This document shows positions 1 to 7,815 of a stretch of 64,000 bases of DNA, piece after piece. Position 1 is the first letter of the stretch; the number at the start of each line of letters is the position of its first letter. The DNA comes from Aquisphaera giovannonii. GTDB lineage: Bacteria; Planctomycetota; Planctomycetia; Isosphaerales; Isosphaeraceae. Location of the stretch: the NCBI RefSeq assembly GCF_008087625.1, contig NZ_CP042997.1, positions 8,928,001 through 8,992,000 of the forward strand. Reading direction: 5' to 3'. The translations under genes and the position numbers were made by a program. The notes beneath the pieces are model-generated. The model searched no databases, was not told the DNA's origin, and worked only from the letters and a program-made list of their open reading frames with translations.

Positions 1-1
1 G

Positions 2-2761
2 GATTCGGACCGGGACGGCGTGCCGGACGGGTGGTACAGCGCCCGGGATGCGGTCTGGGAGTCGAGGGGCGGCGTCGTCGGGCCGCATTTCGTCCGGTTC
101 GAGAGCAAGCGGAGGGGGCGGCCGTCGGGGATTTCGCGGGCCTTCGGCGTGGACGGGAGCAAGACGGAGGCCATCGTCATCGGCGTCTGGCTGCGCCTGG
201 GCCACGTCCAGCAGGGCGAGCGGACGGGCCAGGAGCCGGCGCTCATGATCGATCTCCTGGGCGACCAGCTCCGGCAGCTCTCGCGGGGGACGATGGGGCC
301 GTGGACGCACTCGGTCGGCTCCCAGTGGACGCGGGTGGCCAAGCGGATCCCGGTCCCGCCGGGGACGCGCGACGCGATCATGTCCATCGGCCTGATGGGG
401 GCCCGCGGGACGCTCGACTTCGACGGCCTGACGATCGACCTGGTCCCCAGGGCGGACGAGGCGGCGACCTCGACGAACCTCGTCCTCAACGGCGACTTCG
501 AGCTGGGCGACCCGGCGCCGGCGTACTGGATCGCGAACAACGACCCGGCGCGGATCTTCCCGGGGCACCGCTCCGGATCGGCCCTGGAGCTGGGCCGGTC
601 GGACTCGGGCCTGCCGCGGATCCTCACCGGCCTGGCGATGCCGGTCGAGGGCTTCGGCGCCCTCACGGTCAGCGCCTACGTCCAGGCCAAGGGCCTTCGC
701 GGAGGCGGCGGCGCGGGGGCGGAGATGTTCTTCCTGGACGACGCCGGCCGGCCGATCCCCGGCACCGACTCCCCCCTGATGACCTGGGCAGGGAGCTTCG
801 ATTGGCGTCGCGACACCGCCGAGGTCCGCGTGCCGCCGGGCGCGCGGCGGGCCGTGATCCAGTTCGAGAAGATGGACGCGCTCGGCCGGGTCGCGATCGA
901 CGACGTGGTCGTGAGTGCCTCGCCGACGCCCGACGCCGGGGCGTGGACGCCCTTCCACGTGAGCGACGACACGGACGACTGGCTGAAGGTGCCGCCCTCC
1001 ACGAAGATCGTCGCCGGCTCGCCGCTGGACGTCTCGTTCCTGGTCCCCGCCCCGGCGGGCCGCAACGGCTTCGTGACGGCGAAGGACGGCCGGCTCGCCT
1101 TCGAGAAGGGCGGCCGGGCCCGATTCCACGGGGTCAGCCTGCTGGCGCCGGGCGCGTTCCTGGAGCCCGCGCGAGCGGACGAGCTGGCCGATCGGCTCTC
1201 GCGGTCGGGGATCAACCTCGTGCGGCTGGGTGACCTGGACTCGGCGATCGGCCCGGACCGGAGCCTCTTCGACGACACGAGGGACGACACGAAGGCCTTC
1301 GACCCCGGCGCCATGGCGAGGCTCGACCACCTGATCGCGGCGATGAAGTCGCGGGGCATCCACGTGGCGCTCGAGCTCCAGTCCCGGCGGATCTACCGCG
1401 ACGACGACGGCGTCCCCACGGCCGGCCTGCTGCCGCCGGGCGGGGGCCCCGCGGCGCTCTTCGACCCGACGCTGACGAAGCTCGCGATGCGGACCGCGCG
1501 CGACCTGCTGGGCCGCAAGAACCAGGAGACGGGGCTCGCCCCGAAGGACGACCCCGCGATCGCCTGGATCACCCTGCTCGGCGAGGTCTCGCTCTTCGAC
1601 CTCCAGGAGCATCCCGAGGTCGCCCTGCCGGGCGAGTACGGCGCGGCCTTGCGGGCGCTCGGGGCCAAGAGCACCAGCGGCTCGGGCCGGCGGTTCTGGC
1701 AGTCGCTGGAGGCGGCCCATTACAAGGCGATGGTCGAGGCCCTGCGGGCCGAGAAGGTGCGGGTGCCGATCGCCGGATGCTCGCACTGGCGACGCGACGC
1801 GGAGTTCGCCGCCGGCCTGGCCGCCCCGCCGCTGGACCTGGTGGACGACCGGCTCTACTGGTCGCCCTCCACGTTCGTGGCCCCGGAGATCCGCTCGCAG
1901 CTCTGGAGCCTCGACGGGGCCCTGGACGCGGGGGCCCGGAAGAAGCGGCACGCCGGCGTCCCGTACGCGGTCGGCCAATGGTGCCCGCTCTCCCAGGGGG
2001 TCTGGGCGTTCCCGCACGAGGCCGCGGACCAGCTCCTCGCGGCTCAGACCGCCGCGCACGAGGACTGGGACGCGCTGGTGCGCCGGGGCGTCTTCATCTT
2101 CCCGATCGAGTGGGGCGCGGGGCCGGCCGGGACCTCGGGCGGCGAGGACATCTACCAGCTCGCGGAGGTCGCCAACGCGAGCCCCCACGTGTATGCCCTC
2201 TGGCCGCACATGGCCTCGCTCCTGCTCCGGGAGCCGGGCCCCGCGGCGCAGGGGGAGCGCGAGGCCGCGGCCCGGCGGAAGCCCCGCCCGGGGTCGGTTC
2301 CGGGCTGGGACCCGGCGCGGGGGCGGCTGGCGATCGACACCCCGTTCACGCAGGGGATCGCCGGCTGGTACGGCGGGGAGCTGACCTCGCTCGCCGCCGT
2401 GGACATCGTCGAGGACAACCCGTTCGCGGTCGTCGTGGCGACGTCGGTGGGGGCGGAGCCCATCGCCTCGGCGAAGCGGCTGCTCGTCACGGCCATCGCC
2501 CGGGTGGAGCCCACCGGCTTCGCCTGGACCGACCGCTTCCGGCGCGAGGCCGCCGACCCGGGCCGCCCGCCGCTCCTCCAGGAGCCCGTCAGCGCGCGGG
2601 TGTCGTGGCGGCGCAAGGGGACCATCAGGGCCTACGCCCTGGACAACGACGGCGGGCGGATCGGCGAGGCGAAGGTCGAGCCGCTCGCCGACGGCGCTGG
2701 CGCGACGCTCGTCATCGACGGCAAGACGCCGGCCTTCCACTGGGAGCTCGCGGCGGACTGA
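2..2761 (+). CDS. Secreted glycoside hydrolase-like protein with carbohydrate-binding-type N-terminal modules (5' partial)
   Basis: The frame is open at the left edge, where it reads DSDRDGVPDGW, so the gene starts outside the window; the GTG at position 20 is probably internal. The N-terminal third looks like two beta-sandwich modules of the type that bind sugars: each contains an NGDFELG-like or FDGLTID-like stretch and ends in a VxPGxR segment. From about residue 340 the protein has features of a TIM-barrel glycosidase, with a HGVSLLAPG stretch, a 'GINLVRLGD' strand and a 'MKSRGIHVALEL' strand, as in GH5-like cellulases and mannanases. I could not place a catalytic acid pair with certainty; the segment 'AWITLLGEVSLF' may carry one acid. 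It is followed by a strong hairpin terminator. The family is inferred from strand patterns, so the substrate is unknown. Confidence 0.7.
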   Translation, partial: DSDRDGVPDGWYSARDAVWESRGGVVGPHFVRFESKRRGRPSGISRAFGVDGSKTEAIVIGVWLRLGHVQQGERTGQEPALMIDLLGDQLRQLSRGTMGPWTHSVGSQWTRVAKRIPVPPGTRDAIMSIGLMGARGTLDFDGLTIDLVPRADEAATSTNLVLNGDFELGDPAPAYWIANNDPARIFPGHRSGSALELGRSDSGLPRILTGLAMPVEGFGALTVSAYVQAKGLRGGGGAGAEMFFLDDAGRPIPGTDSPLMTWAGSFDWRRDTAEVRVPPGARRAVIQFEKMDALGRVAIDDVVVSASPTPDAGAWTPFHVSDDTDDWLKVPPSTKIVAGSPLDVSFLVPAPAGRNGFVTAKDGRLAFEKGGRARFHGVSLLAPGAFLEPARADELADRLSRSGINLVRLGDLDSAIGPDRSLFDDTRDDTKAFDPGAMARLDHLIAAMKSRGIHVALELQSRRIYRDDDGVPTAGLLPPGGGPAALFDPTLTKLAMRTARDLLGRKNQETGLAPKDDPAIAWITLLGEVSLFDLQEHPEVALPGEYGAALRALGAKSTSGSGRRFWQSLEAAHYKAMVEALRAEKVRVPIAGCSHWRRDAEFAAGLAAPPLDLVDDRLYWSPSTFVAPEIRSQLWSLDGALDAGARKKRHAGVPYAVGQWCPLSQGVWAFPHEAADQLLAAQTAAHEDWDALVRRGVFIFPIEWGAGPAGTSGGEDIYQLAEVANASPHVYALWPHMASLLLREPGPAAQGEREAAARRKPRPGSVPGWDPARGRLAIDTPFTQGIAGWYGGELTSLAAVDIVEDNPFAVVVATSVGAEPIASAKRLLVTAIARVEPTGFAWTDRFRREAADPGRPPLLQEPVSARVSWRRKGTIRAYALDNDGGRIGEAKVEPLADGAGATLVIDGKTPAFHWELAAD

Positions 2762-2778
2762 GGCTCGCCGCCGGGAAA

Positions 2779-2835
2779 CGAACGACCCGCGCCGCCCGGC
2801 CCCGGCGAGGCCGGGCGGCGGTCGCGGGTCGTTCG
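2779..2835. terminator. Bidirectional hairpin terminator between convergent genes
   Basis: Long inverted repeat: CGAACGACCCGCG and CCGCCCGGCC on the left pair with GGCCGGGCGG and CGCGGGTCGTTCG on the right, around a CCGGCGA loop. It lies between the stop of the plus-strand glycosidase and the stop of the minus-strand HU gene, so it can serve both. There is no T-tract, as is common in high-GC genomes. Confidence 0.7.
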
Positions 2836-2873
2836 GGCCGCCGTGGGCGACGGCACGATCGGGGCGTGCCCGC

Positions 2874-3239
2874 TCAGATCATGTCCTTGAGGGCCTTCAG
2901 CGGGGTGACCTTGACCACCTTGCGGGCGGGCTTGGCCTTGATCGTGATGGCCTCCTTGGTCTGGGGGTTGAACCCCGGGCGGGCAGGGGTCGCCGGCTTG
3001 TTGACGACCTTCACCTTGTAGAGGCCGGGGACCTGGACGATGCCGGGGCCCTTCTTGCCGAGCTCCTTGTTGTGGAACTCGACGAGCGCCTCGAAGACCG
3101 AGGCGACCTGCTTCTTCGACAGGCCGGTCTTCTCCGCGAGGGCGGAATAGAACTCGGTCTTCGTCGCGGGCTTGCTCGCGGCCTTGCTCGGGGCGGCCGC
3201 CTTCGGCTCGGCGGCTTTCGGTGCGGCTTTCTTGGCCAT
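2874..3239 (-). CDS. HU-family DNA-binding protein with a Lys/Ala-rich N-terminal tail
   Basis: The protein has 121 residues; normal HU has about 90. Residues 1-27 are an Ala/Lys/Pro-rich tail of histone H1-like character. The HU fold follows: a helix around 'FYSALAEKTGLSKKQVASVF', the VPGLYKVKVV strand, and the DNA-binding arm 'RPGFNPQTKEAITIKAK', which matches the family signature (R-x-G-x-N-P-x-T). The start is supported by a strong ribosome binding site (AGGAGGGAGA) about 8 bases upstream on the minus strand. It is expected to bind and bend DNA in the nucleoid. The tail probably adds non-specific DNA contacts, as in other lysine-tailed HU proteins; that part is inference. Confidence 0.93.
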   Translation of the reverse strand: MAKKAAPKAAEPKAAAPSKAASKPATKTEFYSALAEKTGLSKKQVASVFEALVEFHNKELGKKGPGIVQVPGLYKVKVVNKPATPARPGFNPQTKEAITIKAKPARKVVKVTPLKALKDMI

Positions 3240-3504
3240 GGACGATTCTCCCTCCTGAAAGAGGTCGCTGCCTTACCTCATGCGAACCAGTCGGTAGCCC
3301 TCCCCTTTGAGGGTGATCACCGAGGCTCCTGGGCTTCGTTTTCGACGATTACCCTGGAAATATCCAGAGAAATTCGCGGTCCGCCCGCATATTACCCGGT
3401 TTTTCCCGGGATTTCCGTCGCGCGAAGTCGCGGGGGCCCGTTTTTCGGCCGATTTTCCCGCGGCCCGGGCACGCGGCAAGGGCGGGCCGAGTGGCGGCCC
3501 GCGG

Positions 3505-5244
3505 TCAATCGCCGCGGGCGGCCGAGGTGGTCCGGCGGAGGTCCGCGACGCCGTGGATCGGGCCCGGCCCCTCGCCCACGACGATCGTGTTCGCCGTGCC
3601 GATGGCCCGCGTCGGCAGCCGGGAATGGCCGCGGGCGGCCAGGCCGTCCAGGGTCGCCTGCGGCCACTTGCCGGCCTCGAACAGGATGACGTCCGGGAAC
3701 CACTGGTGATGCGACCGGCCGGCGGCCACGGCCTCGCGCGGGGGCATGCCGAACTCGAGGAGGTTGAGCACGACCCAGAGCGTCGTGTTGGGGATCGTCC
3801 GCCCGCCCGGCGAGCCGGTGACGACGCGGACCTTGCCCCCCTCGAGGACCAGGGTCGGCGACATCGAGCTGAGCATCCGCTTGCCCGGGGCGATCCGGTT
3901 GGGCTCCGTCCCGATCCGCCCGGCGGCGTCGGTCCGGCCCGGGATCAGGTTGAAGTCGCCCATCTCGTTGTTCAGCAGGAACCCCGCGCCGGCGACGACG
4001 GCCTTGGAGCCGTAGCTCTCCTCCAGCGTGTAGGTCAGGGCCGCGGCGTTGCCCGCCGCGTCGAGCGTCGAGAGGTGCGTCGTGTGCTCCGGCTCGGCCG
4101 GCAGGATCGGGAACGGGGCCAGCGACGCGCTCGGCGTGGCGCGGTCGCCGATCGTCCGGGCGAGGTCGTCGGCGGCCCGCTTCGAGGTCAGCTCCGCGAC
4201 CGGGATCGCGACGAAGTCCGGGTCGGCCAGCCTGGTTGCCCGGGTGTAGAAGGCCCGCCGCTGGGCCTCGGTCACGCGGTGGACCGTCGCGGGGGATTCG
4301 CGCCCGTCGGCCTTCAGGTCGTACCGCTCCAGGATGTTGAGCATCTGGCAGAGGACGACCCCGCCGGACGAGGGCGGGCCCATCCCGTAGACGTCCTTCC
4401 CGCGGTACGTCGTGTGGACCGGCGGCCGGATCTTCGCCTCGTAGGCCTCCAGGTCTCGCGCCCGGATCTCTCCGCCGTTGGCCTCCATGTAGGCGACGAT
4501 GAGCCCGGCGGTCTTCCCCTTGTAGAATTCGTCCGGGCCGTGCTCGGCGATCCGCTCCAGGGTGGCCGCGAGGTAGGGCTGCACCAGCCGATCCCCCCCC
4601 TGCCAGGCCTTGCCGTCGGGCCTGGCGAAGGCGGCGACCGACGACGGGATGTCGGCGAGGCGGCCGTACGGGCCCCGCGCAGGCTCGGCCCCGGGTTTGC
4701 GCGGGGCGAGCTGCGCGTTGAGCGCCCCGGCCAGCTCGGCGGAGATCGGGAACCCCTCGCGAGCCAGCCTCGCCGCCGGGCGTACGAGGTCCGCCCAGGC
4801 GAGCCTGCCCCACTTCGAATGGGCCAGCGCGAGCCCCCGCACCGTCCCCGGCACGCCGGCCGCCCTGGCCCCCAGCCGGTGCTTCGGGAGCAGCTTGCCG
4901 GCCGCGTCGAGGTACATGCCGGGCGTCGACGAGGCCGGTGCCTCCTCGCGGAAGTCCACGGTCACGACCTCGCGGCGATCGGCGAGGTAGGCGACGAGGA
5001 ACCCGCCGCCGCCGAGGTTCCCCGCCTCCGGGAGGGTGACCGCAAGGGCGAACGCCGTGGCGATCGCCGCATCCACCGCGTTGCCCCCGCGGCGGAGGGC
5101 CTCCGCCCCCGCCTCCGACGCGTGCTCCTCCTGCGACGCCACCGCCTGCCGGGAGAAGACCTCGTCGGACGCCCCGGCCTCGCCCATCGTCAAGCCCATG
5201 ACGGCCGCGCAGGCCGCCAGCCGGGTCCACCTCGGTCGCATCAT
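3505..5244 (-). CDS. ggt: Gamma-glutamyltransferase / glutathione hydrolase
   Basis: The protein has 579 residues, the usual length of a GGT precursor. A signal peptide covers about residues 1-25 (hydrophobic ACAAVMGLTM, then ASDE). The N-terminal part holds the family block 'EEHASEAGAEALRRGGNAVDAA' and 'GNLGGGGFLV'. The autocleavage site and N-terminal nucleophile are at Thr388 in TTHLSTLDAAGNA, and the substrate loop GSPGGRTIPN is near residue 470. GGT proenzymes cut themselves before this Thr to give two subunits, and transfer or hydrolyse the gamma-glutamyl group of glutathione in the periplasm. It is divergent from the gene at 5458, with a 213-base gap between them. All expected catalytic elements are visible. 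Confidence 0.95.
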   Translation of the reverse strand: MMRPRWTRLAACAAVMGLTMGEAGASDEVFSRQAVASQEEHASEAGAEALRRGGNAVDAAIATAFALAVTLPEAGNLGGGGFLVAYLADRREVVTVDFREEAPASSTPGMYLDAAGKLLPKHRLGARAAGVPGTVRGLALAHSKWGRLAWADLVRPAARLAREGFPISAELAGALNAQLAPRKPGAEPARGPYGRLADIPSSVAAFARPDGKAWQGGDRLVQPYLAATLERIAEHGPDEFYKGKTAGLIVAYMEANGGEIRARDLEAYEAKIRPPVHTTYRGKDVYGMGPPSSGGVVLCQMLNILERYDLKADGRESPATVHRVTEAQRRAFYTRATRLADPDFVAIPVAELTSKRAADDLARTIGDRATPSASLAPFPILPAEPEHTTHLSTLDAAGNAAALTYTLEESYGSKAVVAGAGFLLNNEMGDFNLIPGRTDAAGRIGTEPNRIAPGKRMLSSMSPTLVLEGGKVRVVTGSPGGRTIPNTTLWVVLNLLEFGMPPREAVAAGRSHHQWFPDVILFEAGKWPQATLDGLAARGHSRLPTRAIGTANTIVVGEGPGPIHGVADLRRTTSAARGD

Positions 5245-5457
5245 CGCCGTCCTCCGCTCCGCGTGCCGTGCCTTCTTCCCGAATCAATCTACAGCCCAAC
5301 CGCAGGGGAGGGTAAGCCCCCGCGAGGCGGACCGGCGGGACGCCCGGCCCCGCCGCGGCATTACACTTGCTGGTCCAGATCGCCGGGAGACTCCGCCGGG
5401 CCGTTACGACCCTCCGTGGAATCCCGTCACCCCGGATGCAACCAAGAGGGATGGCAT

Positions 5458-6192
5458 ATGTTGAACCACGCGAGGCAACGTGCGGCCGGGGCGATCGTCG
5501 CCGGCGGCCTGACCGTCGTCCTCGGCCTAGCGGCCGACGACTCGAAGGCGCCCCAGGACAAGGCGGCGCCGGCCCAGGCCGCGAAGGCGGGCCGCGGCAG
5601 GATCGCGGGGGTGATCACGAAGGTTGAGCCGCTCGGCGGCGCGGACGCGAGCCATGCCCGCGCCTGGCGACTGACGGTCAACACCGCGGTGGTCTGGCGG
5701 GACTTCGTGCGCGACCAGGCGACCGAGCCGGAGAAGGCCTCCCACACGGGCGTGAACAAGGCCGCCGAGAAGGGCAAGGAGTCCGTCGCGACCGAGGGCC
5801 ACCCCCAGGCCAGCGACCTGCTGGCGACGGCCGAGCTCGACGGCCAGACGAACATCTCCCAGCGATACCGCAGCTCCACCGACTCGGTCAGCGACGGCGC
5901 CCCGACGGCGGAAGGCGCCTCGGCCGTCGAGGACGCCGCGGCTCAGGCCCCGTCGGACCGCGGGATCGCGTCGAAGGCGGAGGCGAAGGACGCGGACAAG
6001 GGCGGGCCCAAGGCCAGGAAGCTCGAGGTCGCGGACCTGAAGCCGGGCCTCTGGGTCGAGGTCGATTCCAGGGTGAATGACCAGTCGGGCCACGCCGTCC
6101 GGATCGTCGTCCTGCGGCCGGTGGGCGGCGCCGACGTCTCGCCCGAGAAGGAGAAGGTCCCCGAGACGAAGGCGGTGACGCCCCGACCCTGA
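5458..6192 (+). CDS. Secreted or periplasmic protein of unknown function
   Basis: The protein has 244 residues. I chose this ATG because AAGAGGG lies 7 bases upstream and a signal-like segment (AAGAIVAGGLTVVLGLAA, about residues 9-26) follows directly. After it come an Ala/Lys/Glu-rich low-complexity part, two beta-strand-rich segments ('GRIAGVITKVEPLGG' near 45-60 and 'LKPGLWVEVDSRVN' near 200) and a charged C-terminus. The paired 'G-x-I-x-x-V' and 'L-x-x-G-x-x-V-x-V' segments resemble a small OB-like or DUF5666-like domain split by a long charged insert. I do not recognise a named family. It is followed after 67 bases by another envelope protein on the same strand. Confidence 0.7.
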   Translation: MLNHARQRAAGAIVAGGLTVVLGLAADDSKAPQDKAAPAQAAKAGRGRIAGVITKVEPLGGADASHARAWRLTVNTAVVWRDFVRDQATEPEKASHTGVNKAAEKGKESVATEGHPQASDLLATAELDGQTNISQRYRSSTDSVSDGAPTAEGASAVEDAAAQAPSDRGIASKAEAKDADKGGPKARKLEVADLKPGLWVEVDSRVNDQSGHAVRIVVLRPVGGADVSPEKEKVPETKAVTPRP

Positions 6193-6259
6193 GCGTCGTC
6201 CGACGTGACGTGGCGTGACGTGGCCCATTCGACATGGTGAAGGAGCCAGGAGAACCAAC

Positions 6260-7360
6260 ATGACACCCCCGGACGAACCCATCTTCGTGAGGCCGGGATC
6301 CGACCAGCCGGACCCGCCCCCGGGCGGCGGACTCGGGCATGACCCGACGAGACGCGAGCCGACCGTGGCCGACGCCCGCCCCGGGTCGCCCGCAATCCAC
6401 CCCGCGGTCGCGCCGGCGACCCCTCCGAGGCCGGCCCCCTCGGCCCATCCGCGCCCCGACTTCGCGGCCCGCCCGGCCCACGACGCCGCGCCGGCCCCCT
6501 TCGGCATGTCCACCGTGCTCGCGTCCGGCGCGCTGGCCCTCGTGATGGGCGGGCTCGGCGCGTGGGGCTACCAGCGCTTCGTCGAGCCGTCGATGGCGAA
6601 GGCCGGGGTCAAGGACTCGGCCGGGCAGGACGGCGAGGCGGGCGGCGCCCCGCAGGCGAAGGTCGACGACCGCCTCAAGGACCTCGCGTCGCAGGTCGAC
6701 GAGATCCGCGACCGCATGGCGAAGATCCCGAAGCAGTCGGCGCCGGATCTCGAGCCGCTCAACCAGCGGATCTCCGCCGTCGAGGACGTCCCCAGGAAGC
6801 TCGCGGCGCTCGAGCTGCGCGTCAGCGAGCTGCCCACGCGGCTGGACGAAGAAGGCAAGAAGCTCGCGGTCATGAGTGCCGACCTGGAGGGGCTCCGCAA
6901 GCAGTTCTCCTCGCTCCAGACGGACGTCGCGAGCGAGAGCAAGCCGGCGAATCCGGGGGCCGCCCGCGACGCGGACGTCGGCCGCGCGGCCAGCACCGCA
7001 CCGGACCCCTTCCGACTCGCGGAGGAGCGGGCCGCGAAGGGCCCGTCGCTGGAGTCGGGCGTCGCCCTGTTCCGGTCGAAGAAGTATGACGAGGCGAGCC
7101 GCACGTTCGAGGAGCTGACGAAGTCCAATCCGGACGACGCCCGCGCCTGGTACTACGCCGCGCTCTCCCGCGGCCTGGCGACGCGCGACTGGAAGGGGGA
7201 CACCGAGGCCCTCGTGCAGCGCGGCGTCGATCGCGAGAAGGCCGGCACGCCGGCGAAGCCCGAGATCGATTCCGCCTTCGCCGGCCTGACCGACGAGACC
7301 GGTCGGGAGTGGCTCGCCTTCTACCGCAATCGGGCCCGCGAAAACAACGCAGGCCGCTGA
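6260..7360 (+). CDS. Single-pass membrane protein with coiled coil and C-terminal TPR-like repeat
   Basis: The protein has 366 residues. The start at 6260 is preferred over an upstream ATG at 6215 because AGGAGCCAGGAGA precedes it. Layout: a Pro-rich cytoplasmic N-terminus (about 1-80), one transmembrane segment (about 82-105, 'STVLASGALALVMGGLGAWGY'), a charged coiled-coil region (about 120-220, rich in Leu/Glu/Lys heptads such as 'LKDLASQVDEIRDRMAKI'), a linker, and a C-terminal TPR-like pair ('GVALFRSKKYDEASRTFEEL' and 'ARAWYYAALSRGLA'). This resembles YbgF/CpoB-type envelope scaffolds, but I cannot name it. A hairpin follows 34 bases after the stop. Confidence 0.75.
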   Translation: MTPPDEPIFVRPGSDQPDPPPGGGLGHDPTRREPTVADARPGSPAIHPAVAPATPPRPAPSAHPRPDFAARPAHDAAPAPFGMSTVLASGALALVMGGLGAWGYQRFVEPSMAKAGVKDSAGQDGEAGGAPQAKVDDRLKDLASQVDEIRDRMAKIPKQSAPDLEPLNQRISAVEDVPRKLAALELRVSELPTRLDEEGKKLAVMSADLEGLRKQFSSLQTDVASESKPANPGAARDADVGRAASTAPDPFRLAEERAAKGPSLESGVALFRSKKYDEASRTFEELTKSNPDDARAWYYAALSRGLATRDWKGDTEALVQRGVDREKAGTPAKPEIDSAFAGLTDETGREWLAFYRNRARENNAGR

Positions 7361-7393
7361 GGCCGACAGCCAACACCGGCTTTTGTAGAGCGT

Positions 7394-7425
7394 ATGGTTG
7401 CGTCGAGGAACCTCGCCGCAACCAT
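7394..7425 (+). terminator. Hairpin terminator downstream of the coiled-coil/TPR gene
   Basis: Inverted repeat ATGGTTGCG-T-CGAGG-AA-CCTCG-C-CGCAACCAT followed by TTTCCT. The stem is almost perfect (14 pairs) and has a 2-base loop, so the real loop must open slightly. The position, 34 bases after a stop codon, suits a terminator. Confidence 0.5.
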
Positions 7426-7539
7426 TTCCTCACTCGGGTTATCAGGCAACTCCGACGCCCTCGGACGCCCGTCATGCCAAGGAATTAGGGGCGTCTCCGA
7501 ACCGTCCGAGGTCATTGGACTTGCGACGACAACCATATC

Positions 7540-7775
7540 AGGGTGCGTCTCGACGCACCGGATCGGCTCGGCCTCGCGCACCGCTGAGGATTCTCCGCGT
7601 GCCGGGGCCTCGCCTCCCGTCATCTCCGCATCGCGCCGCGACGCGCATTCCGATACGTCGAGGCGCACCCTACAAGAGTCGGATTGACGCGTCTGGGCAG
7701 ACGGCCCCACTCACCTCCTACGCAAGGGCATCCCCGTGACGCGGCGATCCGCTGCGTCGGCCCGCCGCCTGACCG
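7540..7775. repeat. Degenerate copy of a GGGTGCGTC-type inverted-repeat element
   Basis: The left end AGGGTGCGTCTCGACGCACC is mirrored by AGGCGCACCCTACAAG near 7659-7674. A further block at 7737-7775 (TGACGCGGCGATCC then GCTGCGTC) matches the right end of the better copy at 49754-49916. The copy looks decayed and perhaps nested. Confidence 0.55.
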
Positions 7776-7815
7776 TCATGGCCTGGGAATCGCCCGGCAG
7801 GGCACGAATTATGGC

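Larger units (their letters stand above)
7361..7815. other. Non-coding gap with a hairpin and degenerate repeat copies
   Basis: I see no credible gene in these 455 bases. They hold a hairpin at 7394-7425 and pieces of the GGGTGCGTC repeat family (about 7540-7775). The flanking genes converge here. Confidence 0.6.

Noticed and set aside
3307-5457. Open frame upstream of and joined to the 5458 gene
   Set aside because: It lies opposite the intact ggt gene and has Arg/Gly-rich content; the signal peptide and ribosome binding site point to the start at 5458.
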